This document shows, piece after piece, positions 1 through 7,461 of a DNA stretch of 64,000 nt. Below the pieces are notes generated by a model. The model did no database searches and was not told the origin of the DNA. It saw nothing but the letters and a program-made list of their open reading frames with translations. The translations under genes were made by a program, and so were the position numbers. The DNA lies in IMG/VR virus record IMGVR_UViG_3300027573_000779, positions 144,934 through 208,933 of that record. One strand, 5' to 3'. The DNA comes from a virus. Each line of letters starts with the position of its first letter. Within the stretch, counting starts at the first letter, position 1.

Positions 1-515
1 TGACCGAACCGCGTAAGAATAGTAACTATTTCATTGTGTCCAGAATTTTGACACTCATCGTAGATAAAGCATTTGGCGTTCCAACTCATTCCTCTAGCAT
101 AATTAGGAGGATAAGAAAAAACCCTTTTCTCTTTTTCTAATGCTTTGACTTGATGTTTAGGCAGAAGTTCTTCAAGTTTGTCCGTAAAAGGAAGGTTATA
201 AAAATAAAATTTATCTGAAACCTCTCCGGGTAAAAAACCGATTTTAAAACTAGAACTTTCAACAGCAGAGCGAATATAAATAAGTTCCGAAACTCGTTTT
301 TGGTCAAGAAGTTTTAATCCGCAATAAACCGCCAAAAGCGTCTTACTTGTCCCTGCTGGACCCGACACAAATATAACTTTAGTGTTTTTATCTAACGCAA
401 TATCTATAAACTCTTTTTGCTTTTTAGTCCATTTAAATTCGCGTATATCAAGGTTTTCCTTAAGCTTGTCCCTTTGATAAACATAGAGAGACTCATCCGT
501 TTTCTTTTCTTTCAT
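1..515 (-). CDS. phoH: PhoH-like ATPase (C-terminus beyond window)
   Basis: The reading frame is open from an ATG at 515 to the window edge, giving 171 codons without the C-terminal end. It carries Walker A GPAGTSKT (about residues 51-58), the Walker B region CFIYDECQN and the following ILTRFG, which matches the PhoH pattern after Walker B. PhoH-family proteins are RecA-like ATPases, common in phages and thought to act on RNA. The next gene upstream (AAA+ ATPase) ends 27 nt away on the same strand, so the two are probably co-transcribed. Identification rests on motifs and overall layout. Confidence 0.9.
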   Translation of the reverse strand, partial: MKEKKTDESLYVYQRDKLKENLDIREFKWTKKQKEFIDIALDKNTKVIFVSGPAGTSKTLLAVYCGLKLLDQKRVSELIYIRSAVESSSFKIGFLPGEVSDKFYFYNLPFTDKLEELLPKHQVKALEKEKRVFSYPPNYARGMSWNAKCFIYDECQNSGHNEIVTILTRFG

Positions 516-542
516 ATTAAAGAACTACACTATGTATTACAC

Positions 543-1691
543 CTACCTAAACAGCATAGTTCCTTTATTCTCCTCGTGAAAAGTTTCAAAGTCCAAATTA
601 TAAATATCGGCAATAGACATTCCCTCCCGGTCAATATGGTTAACATTCTTGCCTAGTTTTTGCGCCAATGTTACTGATTTATCATAAGACAGCTTTTTAA
701 ACTCATATTCAACCTTCAAGCGCCCCTTCCGAAGCAGCGCTCTATCAATTGATTCTTTTTTGGCATTAAAAGTAACTATAATAGAAGTGTTTAAAATTGA
801 ACCCACAATGCCATCAGTTAAATTTAAAACGGTGCTGATGAGAGAATTGTTGCTTCCATCACGTTCCAAAACCGCTTTTTCGGCATCCTCTAAAATCAAA
901 ACAACATTGTTATTATCAGTTAATAATCTAATAAAATCAGGCTCAATTAAAGCATTAACCATATTGGTTGGCACGAATATAAATTTTCGTTGAACACACT
1001 TGGTAAGATGTTTAAGATAGCTGGTTTTTCCTGTGCCGGGGTCGCCGTGAAAAATATACAAACCAGACCGACTGGTGTTTAGGCGCTCAACAATTGAATT
1101 ATGAACATCAATAAATCCTTCTGGATAATTTAATTCTAAGTTAGTGTTTAGGTCGTCAAGAGGAAAATTACTTACTGCTAAGTTTCCAGAATGTCCCTTA
1201 ATTAAAAGACTAACTTCGGAGCGGTTTTTAGGAACAATTGGAAAACGTTCATTTAGTTTATTAAAAATATCAAAAAAATAAACGTCATCAACGCAAATAT
1301 CCAAACTATATTCACTCGCTTTCCCATGATTATTAACATTGAGTTTTAACAAACAATTCCCCTTTTTGTACTTACAAAAAAACACTTCATAAAAAGAACG
1401 GTTTTCGTCATCAGTAAAAATAGCCTGCGTTAAATTATCTGATTTGTTTGTATCACAATTAGATATAGTTTTTTCGCTTCGACTGTTCTTTACAATACTC
1501 CATATTTCAAAATCCTCCCCATCTAATATATGTTTAAAAAGCTCTTCGCTTATATCATTAAAAAAGTAGGTACTTGGTAAAGTTTTATAAAAACATTCAA
1601 ATAAATAGGGCAAACTAATATCACCTAAACTGGCATTATAATAATCAAAAAACTGAAAACTCTTATCCAAAGTTACTTTTTTAATTTCCAT
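543..1691 (-). CDS. AAA+ ATPase, BCS1/AAA-like
   Basis: A 382-residue protein with an uncharacterised N-terminal half and a C-terminal AAA+ module: Walker A GDPGTGKT (216-223), Walker B VLILED (264-269), sensor-1 TFNA (307-310) and an arginine-finger stretch ALLRKGRL near 318-325. This order is typical of BCS1-like and other classic AAA proteins that remodel a protein partner. The start is fixed by an L-promoter (TTGACA, 18 nt, TAGATT, 8 nt before ATG). PhoH lies downstream on the same strand. The substrate is unknown; the N-terminal part presumably recognises it. Confidence 0.85.
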   Translation of the reverse strand: MEIKKVTLDKSFQFFDYYNASLGDISLPYLFECFYKTLPSTYFFNDISEELFKHILDGEDFEIWSIVKNSRSEKTISNCDTNKSDNLTQAIFTDDENRSFYEVFFCKYKKGNCLLKLNVNNHGKASEYSLDICVDDVYFFDIFNKLNERFPIVPKNRSEVSLLIKGHSGNLAVSNFPLDDLNTNLELNYPEGFIDVHNSIVERLNTSRSGLYIFHGDPGTGKTSYLKHLTKCVQRKFIFVPTNMVNALIEPDFIRLLTDNNNVVLILEDAEKAVLERDGSNNSLISTVLNLTDGIVGSILNTSIIVTFNAKKESIDRALLRKGRLKVEYEFKKLSYDKSVTLAQKLGKNVNHIDREGMSIADIYNLDFETFHEENKGTMLFR

Positions 1692-1722
1692 TGTTAATAA
1701 TCTACTAAAATCTTTAATTTTT

Positions 1723-1758
1723 TGTCAATTGACAAATGCACCAAACCCTTCATAAAAT
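1723..1758. promoter_or_regulatory. Back-to-back divergent L-promoters
   Basis: The perfect palindrome TTGTCAATTGACAA at 1722-1735 supplies two -35 boxes facing opposite ways: TTGACA on plus (1729-1734) and TTGACA on minus (1723-1728). The plus promoter continues with 18 nt and TAAAAT (1753-1758), 7 nt before ATG 1766. The minus promoter serves the AAA+ ATPase. Because the two -35 boxes touch, polymerase should bind only one side at a time. Confidence 0.7.
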
Positions 1759-1765
1759 TAAGAAC

Positions 1766-2047
1766 ATGGGTAAATGCGCTAAATGTGATAAAAGAGTTGG
1801 TTTAAACGAAAGTTTTTTAATTGAGTTCACGGCTGAAACTTCGGTCTGGTATCTCAACAAAAAACACTCAAACCGTTTTACGTTTTCAAACATGCTTTGT
1901 GCGGTTTGCGCCCAAAGAGAACTGAACAATGAAACTGCTAACCCTAACGGATGCAACGTTTTACGTAAAAGGGTTACCTGTAATTGTTGCAACGAAGAAA
2001 TTATGACCACCAACCACAAATGTCCCCAAATCCCGCTTTTTACATGA
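1766..2047 (+). CDS. Small zinc-binding protein with three CxxC pairs
   Basis: A 93-residue protein with CAKC near the N-terminus, CAVC in the middle and CNCC plus a final Cys near the C-terminus, which suggests one or two zinc knuckles. The start is taken at 1766 rather than the in-frame ATG at 1736, because the plus L-promoter (TTGACA, 18 nt, TAAAAT) ends 7 nt before 1766 and would make 1736 lie inside the promoter. The stop overlaps the next start as ATGA. Specific function unknown. Confidence 0.7.
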   Translation: MGKCAKCDKRVGLNESFLIEFTAETSVWYLNKKHSNRFTFSNMLCAVCAQRELNNETANPNGCNVLRKRVTCNCCNEEIMTTNHKCPQIPLFT

Positions 2048-2238
2048 TTGACAACCCAAAAAAACATAGTATCATAGCTAGAAAGGTGCAAACCTTTAAT
2101 CATATCACTAATCGTTGGGTAACATTCATATACTTGGATAAACGTGAAAAGTTCGACCCAAAGAACTATTTGGAACAAAATTTCAAATGGCGCATTATTA
2201 AAGAGGTTGTGGAACAGCCTTGGAAAGCTGGCGCTTGA
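2044..2238 (+). CDS. Hypothetical protein, 64 aa
   Basis: Begins at the ATG of an ATGA overlap with the upstream zinc protein, so it is probably translationally coupled to it. The protein is basic and aromatic with no motif I recognise. It ends in Ala-Gly-Ala with the nucleotides GGCGCTTGA, the same terminal string found at many minus-strand gene ends in this window. Its last 41 nt overlap the converging minus-strand gene at 2198-2410. Confidence 0.6.
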   Translation: MIDNPKKHSIIARKVQTFNHITNRWVTFIYLDKREKFDPKNYLEQNFKWRIIKEVVEQPWKAGA

Positions 2239-2410
2239 CCAGCACTTTTTTAATTAATCGTTCCTTATGCTTTTGATAAAAAGCTTTTTGTTTTACCTTC
2301 ATACAACCAATACAGTGATACTGAAGACCATCTTTGGTCCCGGCCTGTTTGCGGAACTCGGTAAGAGGTTTCTCCCTCCAACATTTTGTGCAAGTTTTAA
2401 AGATTTCCAC
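2198..2410 (-). CDS. CxxC...CxxC zinc protein of the HNH-associated type
   Basis: A 70-residue protein starting with GTG. It has CTKC near residue 7 and CIGC near residue 33, separated by the phrase KPLTEFRKQAGTKDGLQ. This spacing and wording is familiar from zinc modules found next to or inside phage HNH/endonuclease VII-like proteins, but no nuclease motif follows, only a basic tail. It is the sole minus-strand gene within the plus-strand block and overlaps its neighbour's 3' end, so expression is less certain. Confidence 0.6.
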   Translation of the reverse strand: MEIFKTCTKCWREKPLTEFRKQAGTKDGLQYHCIGCMKVKQKAFYQKHKERLIKKVLVKRQLSKAVPQPL

Positions 2411-2424
2411 ACTACTCTTTACAC

Positions 2425-2613
2425 ATGATTGCGATTTTTGGCATTTATTGCTTGATTGGCCTGTTATATTCGGTTGTCTCTATTATCTGCCAAAGAAAGA
2501 AGCTGTTGATGTATGAAACATCTAAAGTTTTTCTTGTCCTTTCAATAGTTGTTTTTGGAACGTTTTTGTGGCCAATTGTGGTCTACTGGAAATTTAAAAA
2601 TTTACAACGTTGA
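2425..2613 (+). CDS. Small membrane protein, two predicted TM helices
   Basis: A 62-residue protein. Residues about 2-20 (IAIFGIYCLIGLLYSVVSI) and about 36-52 (LVLSIVVFGTFLWPIVV) are hydrophobic, separated by a basic loop with several Lys/Arg, so a two-helix inner-membrane hairpin is likely. A -10-like TACTCT lies 6 nt before ATG, but its -35 is weak. TGA overlaps the next ATG (TGATG). Function unknown. Confidence 0.6.
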   Translation: MIAIFGIYCLIGLLYSVVSIICQRKKLLMYETSKVFLVLSIVVFGTFLWPIVVYWKFKNLQR

Positions 2614-2834
2614 TGAAAACAAGAAAGCTTGTAGAACTTGATAATCAAATTAAAGCTTCTATCTTACAACAAGCTATGTCACAACAAGCCAATGAAAACT
2701 TAGTAAATAAGATTCATACAATTTATAATAATATTTCCCATGACATTTGGACAAATTTAGGCTCTCAAATATTTTTGTGTGCTTCCTCAACTTTTAAAGA
2801 GGACCAGTTAATCAAACAAACAAATGACTATTGA
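2613..2834 (+). CDS. WDQ-like small protein, plus-strand divergent copy
   Basis: A 73-residue Gln/Asn-rich protein; the stretch IYNNISHDIWTNLGSQIF recalls the WDQ repeat in degenerate form. The start is the ATG in TGATG shared with the upstream membrane-protein stop; a TTG one codon earlier is possible. It begins a run of six short, overlapping, Gln- and Ile-rich genes. Membership in the WDQ family is my inference from composition and spacing, not from a strict match. Confidence 0.55.
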   Translation: MKTRKLVELDNQIKASILQQAMSQQANENLVNKIHTIYNNISHDIWTNLGSQIFLCASSTFKEDQLIKQTNDY

Positions 2835-3027
2835 ATCCTACTACTTAATCAAGGAAGAAGCGCTTTCTGCGCTCCAAAACGAAGTAAACAAGTATATTAA
2901 AGCGGGTTTTGAGCCGCATGGGTCGCTTGCGATTCGAGTTTTGGGCGCTAACAGTTACTTTTACATCCAACCAATGATAAAATATAATTCTTTTTGTAAA
3001 CAAAAAAAGAGCCATGAATTTAGTTAA
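2824..3027 (+). CDS. DUF1737-like small protein
   Basis: A 67-residue protein with the pattern LQNEVNKYIKAGFEPHGS followed by a strand ending YFYIQPMIKY. That matches DUF1737, where a helix with VN-x-I-x-x-G-(W/F)-E-P-x-G is followed by a beta strand ending near Q-(A/P)-M-(I/V)-K. The biochemical role of DUF1737 is not established to my knowledge. It overlaps both neighbours by about 11-14 nt. Confidence 0.6.
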   Translation: MTIESYYLIKEEALSALQNEVNKYIKAGFEPHGSLAIRVLGANSYFYIQPMIKYNSFCKQKKSHEFS

Positions 3028-3205
3028 AATTTATAAAACTATAGTAATAGGTCAAATTTACAAAACGGCTAATTTACTCAACTGTCAGATTTTTGAACAA
3101 ACAAAACTAACACTACCTCCTACATTCCCCCCCCTTCCCTTTGAGATTAAACGAGAAATTCGTAATCAACTTCATGACCAGTTTAAAAAAGAAATTTTTA
3201 GATAA
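3014..3205 (+). CDS. Small Gln/Ile-rich protein, possible WDQ relative
   Basis: A 63-residue protein with repeated QI pairs (VIGQIYKT, NCQIFEQT) and EIRNQLHDQFKKEIF at the C-terminus, which resembles a worn WDQ unit. It contains a proline-rich stretch (LPPTFPPLPF) not seen in the minus-strand family. It overlaps the DUF1737-like gene. Family assignment is tentative. Confidence 0.5.
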   Translation: MNLVKIYKTIVIGQIYKTANLLNCQIFEQTKLTLPPTFPPLPFEIKREIRNQLHDQFKKEIFR

Positions 3206-3218
3206 TTTTTTAGTTGTA

Positions 3219-3368
3219 ATGACTTCAGAAATTAAAATACATAGAGTTGTTCGTGAACAACTTGATGGCAAATTAGATTGGAAAATAACTCCCATCTTTT
3301 CTATGTTTTCGAACAATCGTGAAATAATACAAAAGCAAATAGAAGAGGTGTTGGATGAAGTATTTTAA
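3219..3368 (+). CDS. Small hypothetical protein, 49 aa
   Basis: Start chosen at ATG 3219, just after the upstream stop; a longer in-frame start at 3141 would lie wholly inside the previous gene. It contains VVREQLDGKLDW and a C-terminal IIQKQIEEVLDEVF helix. The compact tiling with neighbours and shared Gln/Ile/Asp composition support coding. It overlaps the next gene by 14 nt. Confidence 0.45.
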   Translation: MTSEIKIHRVVREQLDGKLDWKITPIFSMFSNNREIIQKQIEEVLDEVF

Positions 3369-3552
3369 TTTAGTATATAGCGAAATGAGAAAAATAGATG
3401 ACTCGTTTAACGATTCTATTTCAACTCAAAGTTTGCACTATCCACAGTCATGGATTATTTATATAAAGCTTGACCGCGAAATAATAGCACGTGTCGGAAT
3501 GCCAATTAAACTATTAATGGAGGAGGCTCTAGATGGACTCTTTACAAGATAA
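3355..3552 (+). CDS. Small hypothetical protein, 65 aa, divergent small-protein cluster
   Basis: An AGAGGTG Shine-Dalgarno-like sequence lies just before the ATG inside the upstream gene. The layout (N-terminal helix with DDSFNDSISTQ, then a strand WIIYIKLDREI) resembles the next two genes, where an 'I-N-N/D' helix is followed by YLSLCDE or YLEIDNE strands. The three look like diverged tandem duplicates. Function unknown. Confidence 0.55.
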   Translation: MKYFNLVYSEMRKIDDSFNDSISTQSLHYPQSWIIYIKLDREIIARVGMPIKLLMEEALDGLFTR

Positions 3553-3718
3553 AATAAATAACATAAAACAACCAATACTCAACTCTATTGTGCTTCAAGG
3601 ATATAGATATCCTAAAACCAATTCAGGGACGTATTTATCGCTTTGCGATGAGACAATAAATAATTATCGAATCCAAATTGAAGAGCAAATGTTAATTGAA
3701 ACACAAATGTTTAAATGA
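3533..3718 (+). CDS. Small hypothetical protein, 61 aa, tandem paralogue
   Basis: Preceded by GGAGGAGG upstream of ATG, one of the clearest Shine-Dalgarno sequences in the plus cluster. The sequence runs INNIKQPILNSIVL, then TYLSLCDETINNYRIQIEEQ. The TYLSLCDE strand aligns by eye with WIIYIKLDRE upstream and IYLEIDNE downstream. It ends 4 nt into the next gene. Confidence 0.55.
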   Translation: MDSLQDKINNIKQPILNSIVLQGYRYPKTNSGTYLSLCDETINNYRIQIEEQMLIETQMFK

Positions 3719-3924
3719 ACCGTTTAAAAAACCTTAATTTAAAAAACCTTAATATAGTATTTAATAAGATGACTGAAATAGATGCGTTGCTTGCTAAATC
3801 TATTAATTTTACATATTCAACTCGCCCCTCAGAAATTTATCTTGAAATTGACAACGAAACAGCAAGTATCAAATTTCCAGTTTGTCAAAATTGTGTTTTT
3901 GAAAATGTTTTTATAAATGAATAA
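3715..3924 (+). CDS. Small hypothetical protein, 69 aa, tandem paralogue
   Basis: ATGA overlap with the upstream gene. It begins with a short internal duplication (LKNLNLKNLN) and carries EIDALLAKSINF followed by SEIYLEIDNETASIKF, the same helix-then-strand order as the two preceding genes. It has one CxxC (CQNC) near the C-terminus. Function unknown. Confidence 0.55.
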   Translation: MNRLKNLNLKNLNIVFNKMTEIDALLAKSINFTYSTRPSEIYLEIDNETASIKFPVCQNCVFENVFINE

Positions 3925-4287
3925 TCAGTTTACATTAGTTTTCAGCGCCCAAGAGAAGGAGGAGCTTCTTGAAATCTTTAAAAACCATCCTAAATGGCAA
4001 GAAAAAATTAAAAATTCAAGTAATTCTTTCGTGTGGGAAAACATTATAACTTATCAAGGTTGCGCCGATAGGGGGTTTTGTTTTAAATGTAATATCTTTC
4101 TAGCTGATACATTGTGTTTTTGCGGAGGGGGTTTTTGCCCCAAGTGTGGCGGCTATGTAGCTATGTAGTCCCGCGCTCTTCTCCTGAGAAACTTGATGGT
4201 ATTTTTGAAGTCCATTATACCAACAGTAACATAAAACCCATTAAACAAAGGTTTGAAAATGGTCAGTGGAAGGAAACAATTACTTGA
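3917..4287 (+). pseudogene. Zinc-ribbon gene split by an 8-bp tandem duplication
   Basis: The frame from ATG 3917 encodes an 83-residue protein with CFKC, CFC and CPKC zinc ligands that stops at 4166-4168 right after CPKCGGYVAM. The stop lies in the second copy of an exact tandem duplication of CTATGTAG (4153-4160 and 4161-4168). Removing one copy restores a continuous frame that goes on through EKLDGIFEVHYTNSNIKP and ends at TGA 4285-4287, one nt before the next ATG. The intact protein would be 120 residues. The normal spacing to the next gene supports a recent event; an assembly error cannot be excluded. Confidence 0.7.
4153..4168. repeat. Exact 8-bp tandem duplication (CTATGTAG x2)
   Basis: Two perfect adjacent copies. 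The duplication causes a frameshift and immediate stop in the surrounding zinc-ribbon gene. Slippage here could also restore the frame, so it is a possible on/off switch. Confidence 0.85.
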
Positions 4288-4288
4288 T

Positions 4289-4516
4289 ATGAAAAAACGC
4301 GATTATGTGGCTATTCATTATGTGACTGCCCACCTTCTTTCTAAAATTACATCGTTTACCGGTTTAATAGAAAATAAATGTACCTATAATCCCAAAATAG
4401 AAGCTCTTTACTATAAAATAGGAGAAGCCTCAAATCGAGGCGCAGTTTCCAATTTTTGTATGAAGTTTTTTAGAAATGCTAACATTTTCAATAGAAACAA
4501 AAAAACACAGTTGTAA
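4289..4516 (+). CDS. Hypothetical protein, 75 aa
   Basis: Start taken at ATG 4289, one nt after the restored stop of the split zinc gene; the upstream in-frame ATG at 4259 would overlap it. The protein has a central helix TAHLLSKITSFTGLIE and two scattered Cys, no recognised motif. It may be translationally coupled to its upstream neighbour. Confidence 0.5.
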   Translation: MKKRDYVAIHYVTAHLLSKITSFTGLIENKCTYNPKIEALYYKIGEASNRGAVSNFCMKFFRNANIFNRNKKTQL

Positions 4517-4529
4517 ATATGGAGACCGT

Positions 4530-4739
4530 ATGATGGATATTATTAATCCAGACGAAATAGAAGAGCGGGTTTTTGGAAATATTTTTGGTAAAATATTCAG
4601 TCGCATTGAAATGCCAATAATGGAATCAATTGAAAAACAAATTTTATTACCCGTTGAAAACATAAGAAAGGATATTGAAACGGCAACACTTGAATTTATT
4701 GTTAATAATGTGGTTGATAATAGCCCTTTTATAAACTAA
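4530..4739 (+). CDS. Small Ile-rich helical protein, possible WDQ relative
   Basis: GGAG at 4521-4524 lies 5 nt before ATG 4530, so this start is preferred to the longer frame from 4476. The 69-residue product has the repeated pattern VFGNIFGKIFSRIE followed by IEKQILLPVENIRKDIE, hydrophobics every 3-4 residues. It is the last small gene before the protease and could be a diverged member of the WDQ-like cluster. Confidence 0.5.
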   Translation: MMDIINPDEIEERVFGNIFGKIFSRIEMPIMESIEKQILLPVENIRKDIETATLEFIVNNVVDNSPFIN

Positions 4740-4760
4740 AAAAACAGTGTAATAGCTTTT

Positions 4761-6857
4761 ATGAGTAAGCTATTACTAGTTTTGTGTTTTTTAACTTTCT
4801 TTGGTTTTAATGTAAACGCTCAACAAGCTTGGATAGGCAAGTTTAAAGAGAATGGCGGCAATGGTTTAGCGGGAGAAATTGTTAATTCGCGTCACTTAAA
4901 GCACCTTGATTTGCATAGGTTTGAATTTAAAAACACCGAAGTAGCAGAAAAACTCCTTTCTAGTGGCCGATTTGAGTTTTTGGAGCCAGATGAAGAAATC
5001 TCTATAAGCGCTATACCAAATGACACTTTTATATCTTCTCAGTGGGCAATTACCAACATAGAAGCTGACTTAGGATGGGACATTTCAACGGGTTCTGATG
5101 AGATTGTTGTAGCTGTTGTAGATACGGGCATTTGGACCCAACACAGCGATTTAACCAATAATCTTTGGAAAGACCCTCTCTCGGGCGCAAGCGGTTGGAC
5201 TGCAAGAGGAGGGGTATTAACTGAAGGGGTCACAGATGACCATGGACATGGTACGCATGTCGCGGGAATTATTGGCGCAACAGGTAATAACAATAAAGGT
5301 GTTGCTGGTTTAAACTGGAAAGTGAAACTTGCGGGGTTTAAGTTTATAGGTTCAAGTGGAACGGGCAGCAGAGGAGACGCTTTTTTGTGTCTTGATAAGA
5401 TAATTGAATTAAAGAAACGAGGTATTAACATTAGAGTTGTAAACAACTCATGGGGGAGCACGAGTAAAGATTATACCTTATCTTTGGCAGCAGCTTTTAA
5501 AAAGCTAGAAGAAAACAACATCCTTGCAGTAAATGCCGCAGGTAATGAAAGTCAAAATGGTGACATTAACAGTTTTATGCCAGCTAACCTTACCAATAAT
5601 AATGTCATTTCAGTTATGGCTAGCACCCCCTTTAATAAGAAAGCATCTTTCTCCAACTTCGGGTATACCAGCGTTGATATTGCTGCTCCGGGTTCTAGTA
5701 TCTTAAGCACTGTGCCACAAATAAAAGCCGCTTTAGGAACTTCTACAGGTTATAAAATGGCTAGCGGAACGTCTATGGCCGCTCCTCATGTAGCTGGACT
5801 TGCTGCTTTAGTTTTATCTTTAAATCCTTATTTAACAGTTGACCAAGTTAAAGAAGTTATTTTAAATAATGCTAGTTATGATTTAATGGATAGTCCCACC
5901 AAAAGTCAAACAGGCGGCAAAATCAACGTTAAAAAAACTTTATCGAACCCTCTTGTTTATCGACCAGAGAAGAACCATAGTCCTGTTTTATTTGTTAAAT
6001 ATCCTACCAATGTTGTAGGGGGGCAAAGAATTACAATTTACGCATCTGCGATTGACCCGGACGGCGACCCTGTTAAAATTATTATCTCACCACTTGATAC
6101 ACTTTTTCGAGAAAAAACAAGCACAAACGCTGCCGGAACCAATGTTTCGTTTCTTTCACCTAAATATGTGATTGATTATGTTTGTAAAGCGCGAATTATA
6201 GCATTAGATAATAACGGTTCGTCCGCTGAACAATATATAAATATCAATATCCTTAAAAATGGTATTTATGCGCCAACATTTGGTTTAGAAACTGTTGTTA
6301 TAAATAATCCTACTAATTCTCTGCATCCTATTGCTCGCGCCTGCTTAACCGAAGGAAGTATTATACCTCAGAAGTTAACATATGGTTATCTTTTTGGATT
6401 AAACGGTGGAGTTCAGGCTAATACTAGTTTTTTTGGAACTTTAACCAATTGTGCCAGCAAAACCGCCACATATGCCAACGGCATTTCAAATAAATCAATA
6501 GTTGTTTATACTATAGCAGAGACTCCTAAAAAAGAGTTAGTTTATTCTCCTTATACTTATTTTAGAGTCGGCACAGAAACTAGCTCTACTACTCAAGCGC
6601 CCATTATAGACCTTAAACTGAGCGCCCAATCTGGTTACGGCCCTTTGAACATAGCCTTTGATTTTAGTGGATGTAAAGACCTTTATGGACCTGTAACTTT
6701 TATAATCGACAAAGAATCCAATGGCCAGCGCGTTTATATTCCCGAAAAAGGAACGTTGACCTATCCTAATGTGGGCACTTTCAAGTCAAGATTGACAGTG
6801 CAGGGAAAATATTTTAGTGTGTCGGCATGGTTTTACGTAACTGTGTTAACACAATAA
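4761..6857 (+). CDS. Secreted subtilisin-like (S8) serine protease with C-terminal modules
   Basis: A 698-residue protein with an N-terminal Sec signal peptide (about 1-20, cleavage after VNA), a likely I9-type inhibitor propeptide (about 22-85), and an S8 catalytic domain with Asp121 (VVDTG), His163 (HGHGTHVAG), oxyanion Asn262 (AGNE) and Ser338 (GTSMAAPHVAG). All catalytic residues are intact. After about 400 come beta-rich segments including IDPDGDP, typical of PKD/cadherin-like modules. A -10-like TGTAAT lies 7 nt before ATG, with a weak -35. An exported protease is unusual in a phage. It could process virion or host-surface proteins, or be a gene taken from a host; no cell-wall or T9SS sorting signal is seen. 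Confidence 0.93.
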   Translation: MSKLLLVLCFLTFFGFNVNAQQAWIGKFKENGGNGLAGEIVNSRHLKHLDLHRFEFKNTEVAEKLLSSGRFEFLEPDEEISISAIPNDTFISSQWAITNIEADLGWDISTGSDEIVVAVVDTGIWTQHSDLTNNLWKDPLSGASGWTARGGVLTEGVTDDHGHGTHVAGIIGATGNNNKGVAGLNWKVKLAGFKFIGSSGTGSRGDAFLCLDKIIELKKRGINIRVVNNSWGSTSKDYTLSLAAAFKKLEENNILAVNAAGNESQNGDINSFMPANLTNNNVISVMASTPFNKKASFSNFGYTSVDIAAPGSSILSTVPQIKAALGTSTGYKMASGTSMAAPHVAGLAALVLSLNPYLTVDQVKEVILNNASYDLMDSPTKSQTGGKINVKKTLSNPLVYRPEKNHSPVLFVKYPTNVVGGQRITIYASAIDPDGDPVKIIISPLDTLFREKTSTNAAGTNVSFLSPKYVIDYVCKARIIALDNNGSSAEQYININILKNGIYAPTFGLETVVINNPTNSLHPIARACLTEGSIIPQKLTYGYLFGLNGGVQANTSFFGTLTNCASKTATYANGISNKSIVVYTIAETPKKELVYSPYTYFRVGTETSSTTQAPIIDLKLSAQSGYGPLNIAFDFSGCKDLYGPVTFIIDKESNGQRVYIPEKGTLTYPNVGTFKSRLTVQGKYFSVSAWFYVTVLTQ

Positions 6858-6864
6858 AAAACAT

Positions 6865-7056
6865 ATGAACGTTCACGAAGCTCTTGTGAAATTAAAAGCA
6901 GGTGGATATGTAAAATGCCCCAAGGAATATGTTGGACTTTTTAGGTGGTATGCTGGAAAAATAACTTTTACTTGTCCTGACAATTGCTGTGAATGGGATT
7001 ACACAGAAGAAGAGTTTTTGGAACGAGAAAAAAATTCAGAGTTCGAGGAGCTTTAA
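6865..7056 (+). CDS. Small protein, N-terminus resembling DUF2829
   Basis: A 63-residue protein starting 7 nt after the protease stop. The opening VHEALVKLKAGGYV and the phrase WDYTEEEFLERE recall the small phage proteins of the DUF2829 type, where an 'EAL..L..G..V' helix-strand opens the domain; some of these (Tad2) sequester Thoeris signals. The match is weak and the three Cys (CPDNCCEW) are not typical, so function is left open. Confidence 0.5.
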   Translation: MNVHEALVKLKAGGYVKCPKEYVGLFRWYAGKITFTCPDNCCEWDYTEEEFLEREKNSEFEEL

Positions 7057-7072
7057 AGAGTAAACTCCCGCC

Positions 7073-7106
7073 TTGACAAAACAAAAAAACCTGTTATCCT
7101 GTCTTT
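7073..7106 (+). promoter_or_regulatory. Plus-strand L-promoter
   Basis: TTGACA (7073-7078), 16-nt spacer, TATCCT (7095-7100), then 6 nt to ATG 7107. Same geometry as the minus-strand L-promoters, showing the leaderless design is used in both orientations. Confidence 0.7.
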
Positions 7107-7460
7107 ATGAATAGACGCGGTTTTTTTACGGATTTAGCCTCAGGGTTGATTGTGTCGGCTGCACCGACAATTTTCGCGCCTCAACTCATTAAGCCAATCT
7201 GGAAGCCTTTCAGGTATATCCGCGCAGGGGAGTATATTCGGGTCAACAGACAAAATGTAATTGAAATGGGAGAAATGTTTCATGACCGATTAGCCAATAA
7301 ACTTATACGTAACCCTCTACCTAACTTGTTTGAAATAAATCAAGTGGCGGGTATGACGTGGTATAAACCACGCTTCTATAGTAACACTCCTGTTCTGACT
7401 GAATTAGACATTGTCAATTCTATTATATCTGAATATACAATGGTCGAACTACGTGATTAA
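7107..7460 (+). CDS. Protein with Tat-like N-terminus (RRGFF)
   Basis: A 117-residue protein starting MNRRGFF followed by a hydrophobic segment LASGLIVSAAPTIFAP, which resembles a twin-arginine signal. The remainder (strands around FRYIRAGEYIRVN and MTWYKPRFY) has no known motif. It is transcribed from its own L-promoter. A second gene with the same opening (MNRRNFFTGL) lies at 61720-61899 beside exported and structural genes, so this may be an exported or virion-associated product. Tat use is inferred only from the motif. Confidence 0.65.
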   Translation: MNRRGFFTDLASGLIVSAAPTIFAPQLIKPIWKPFRYIRAGEYIRVNRQNVIEMGEMFHDRLANKLIRNPLPNLFEINQVAGMTWYKPRFYSNTPVLTELDIVNSIISEYTMVELRD

Positions 7461-7461
7461 C

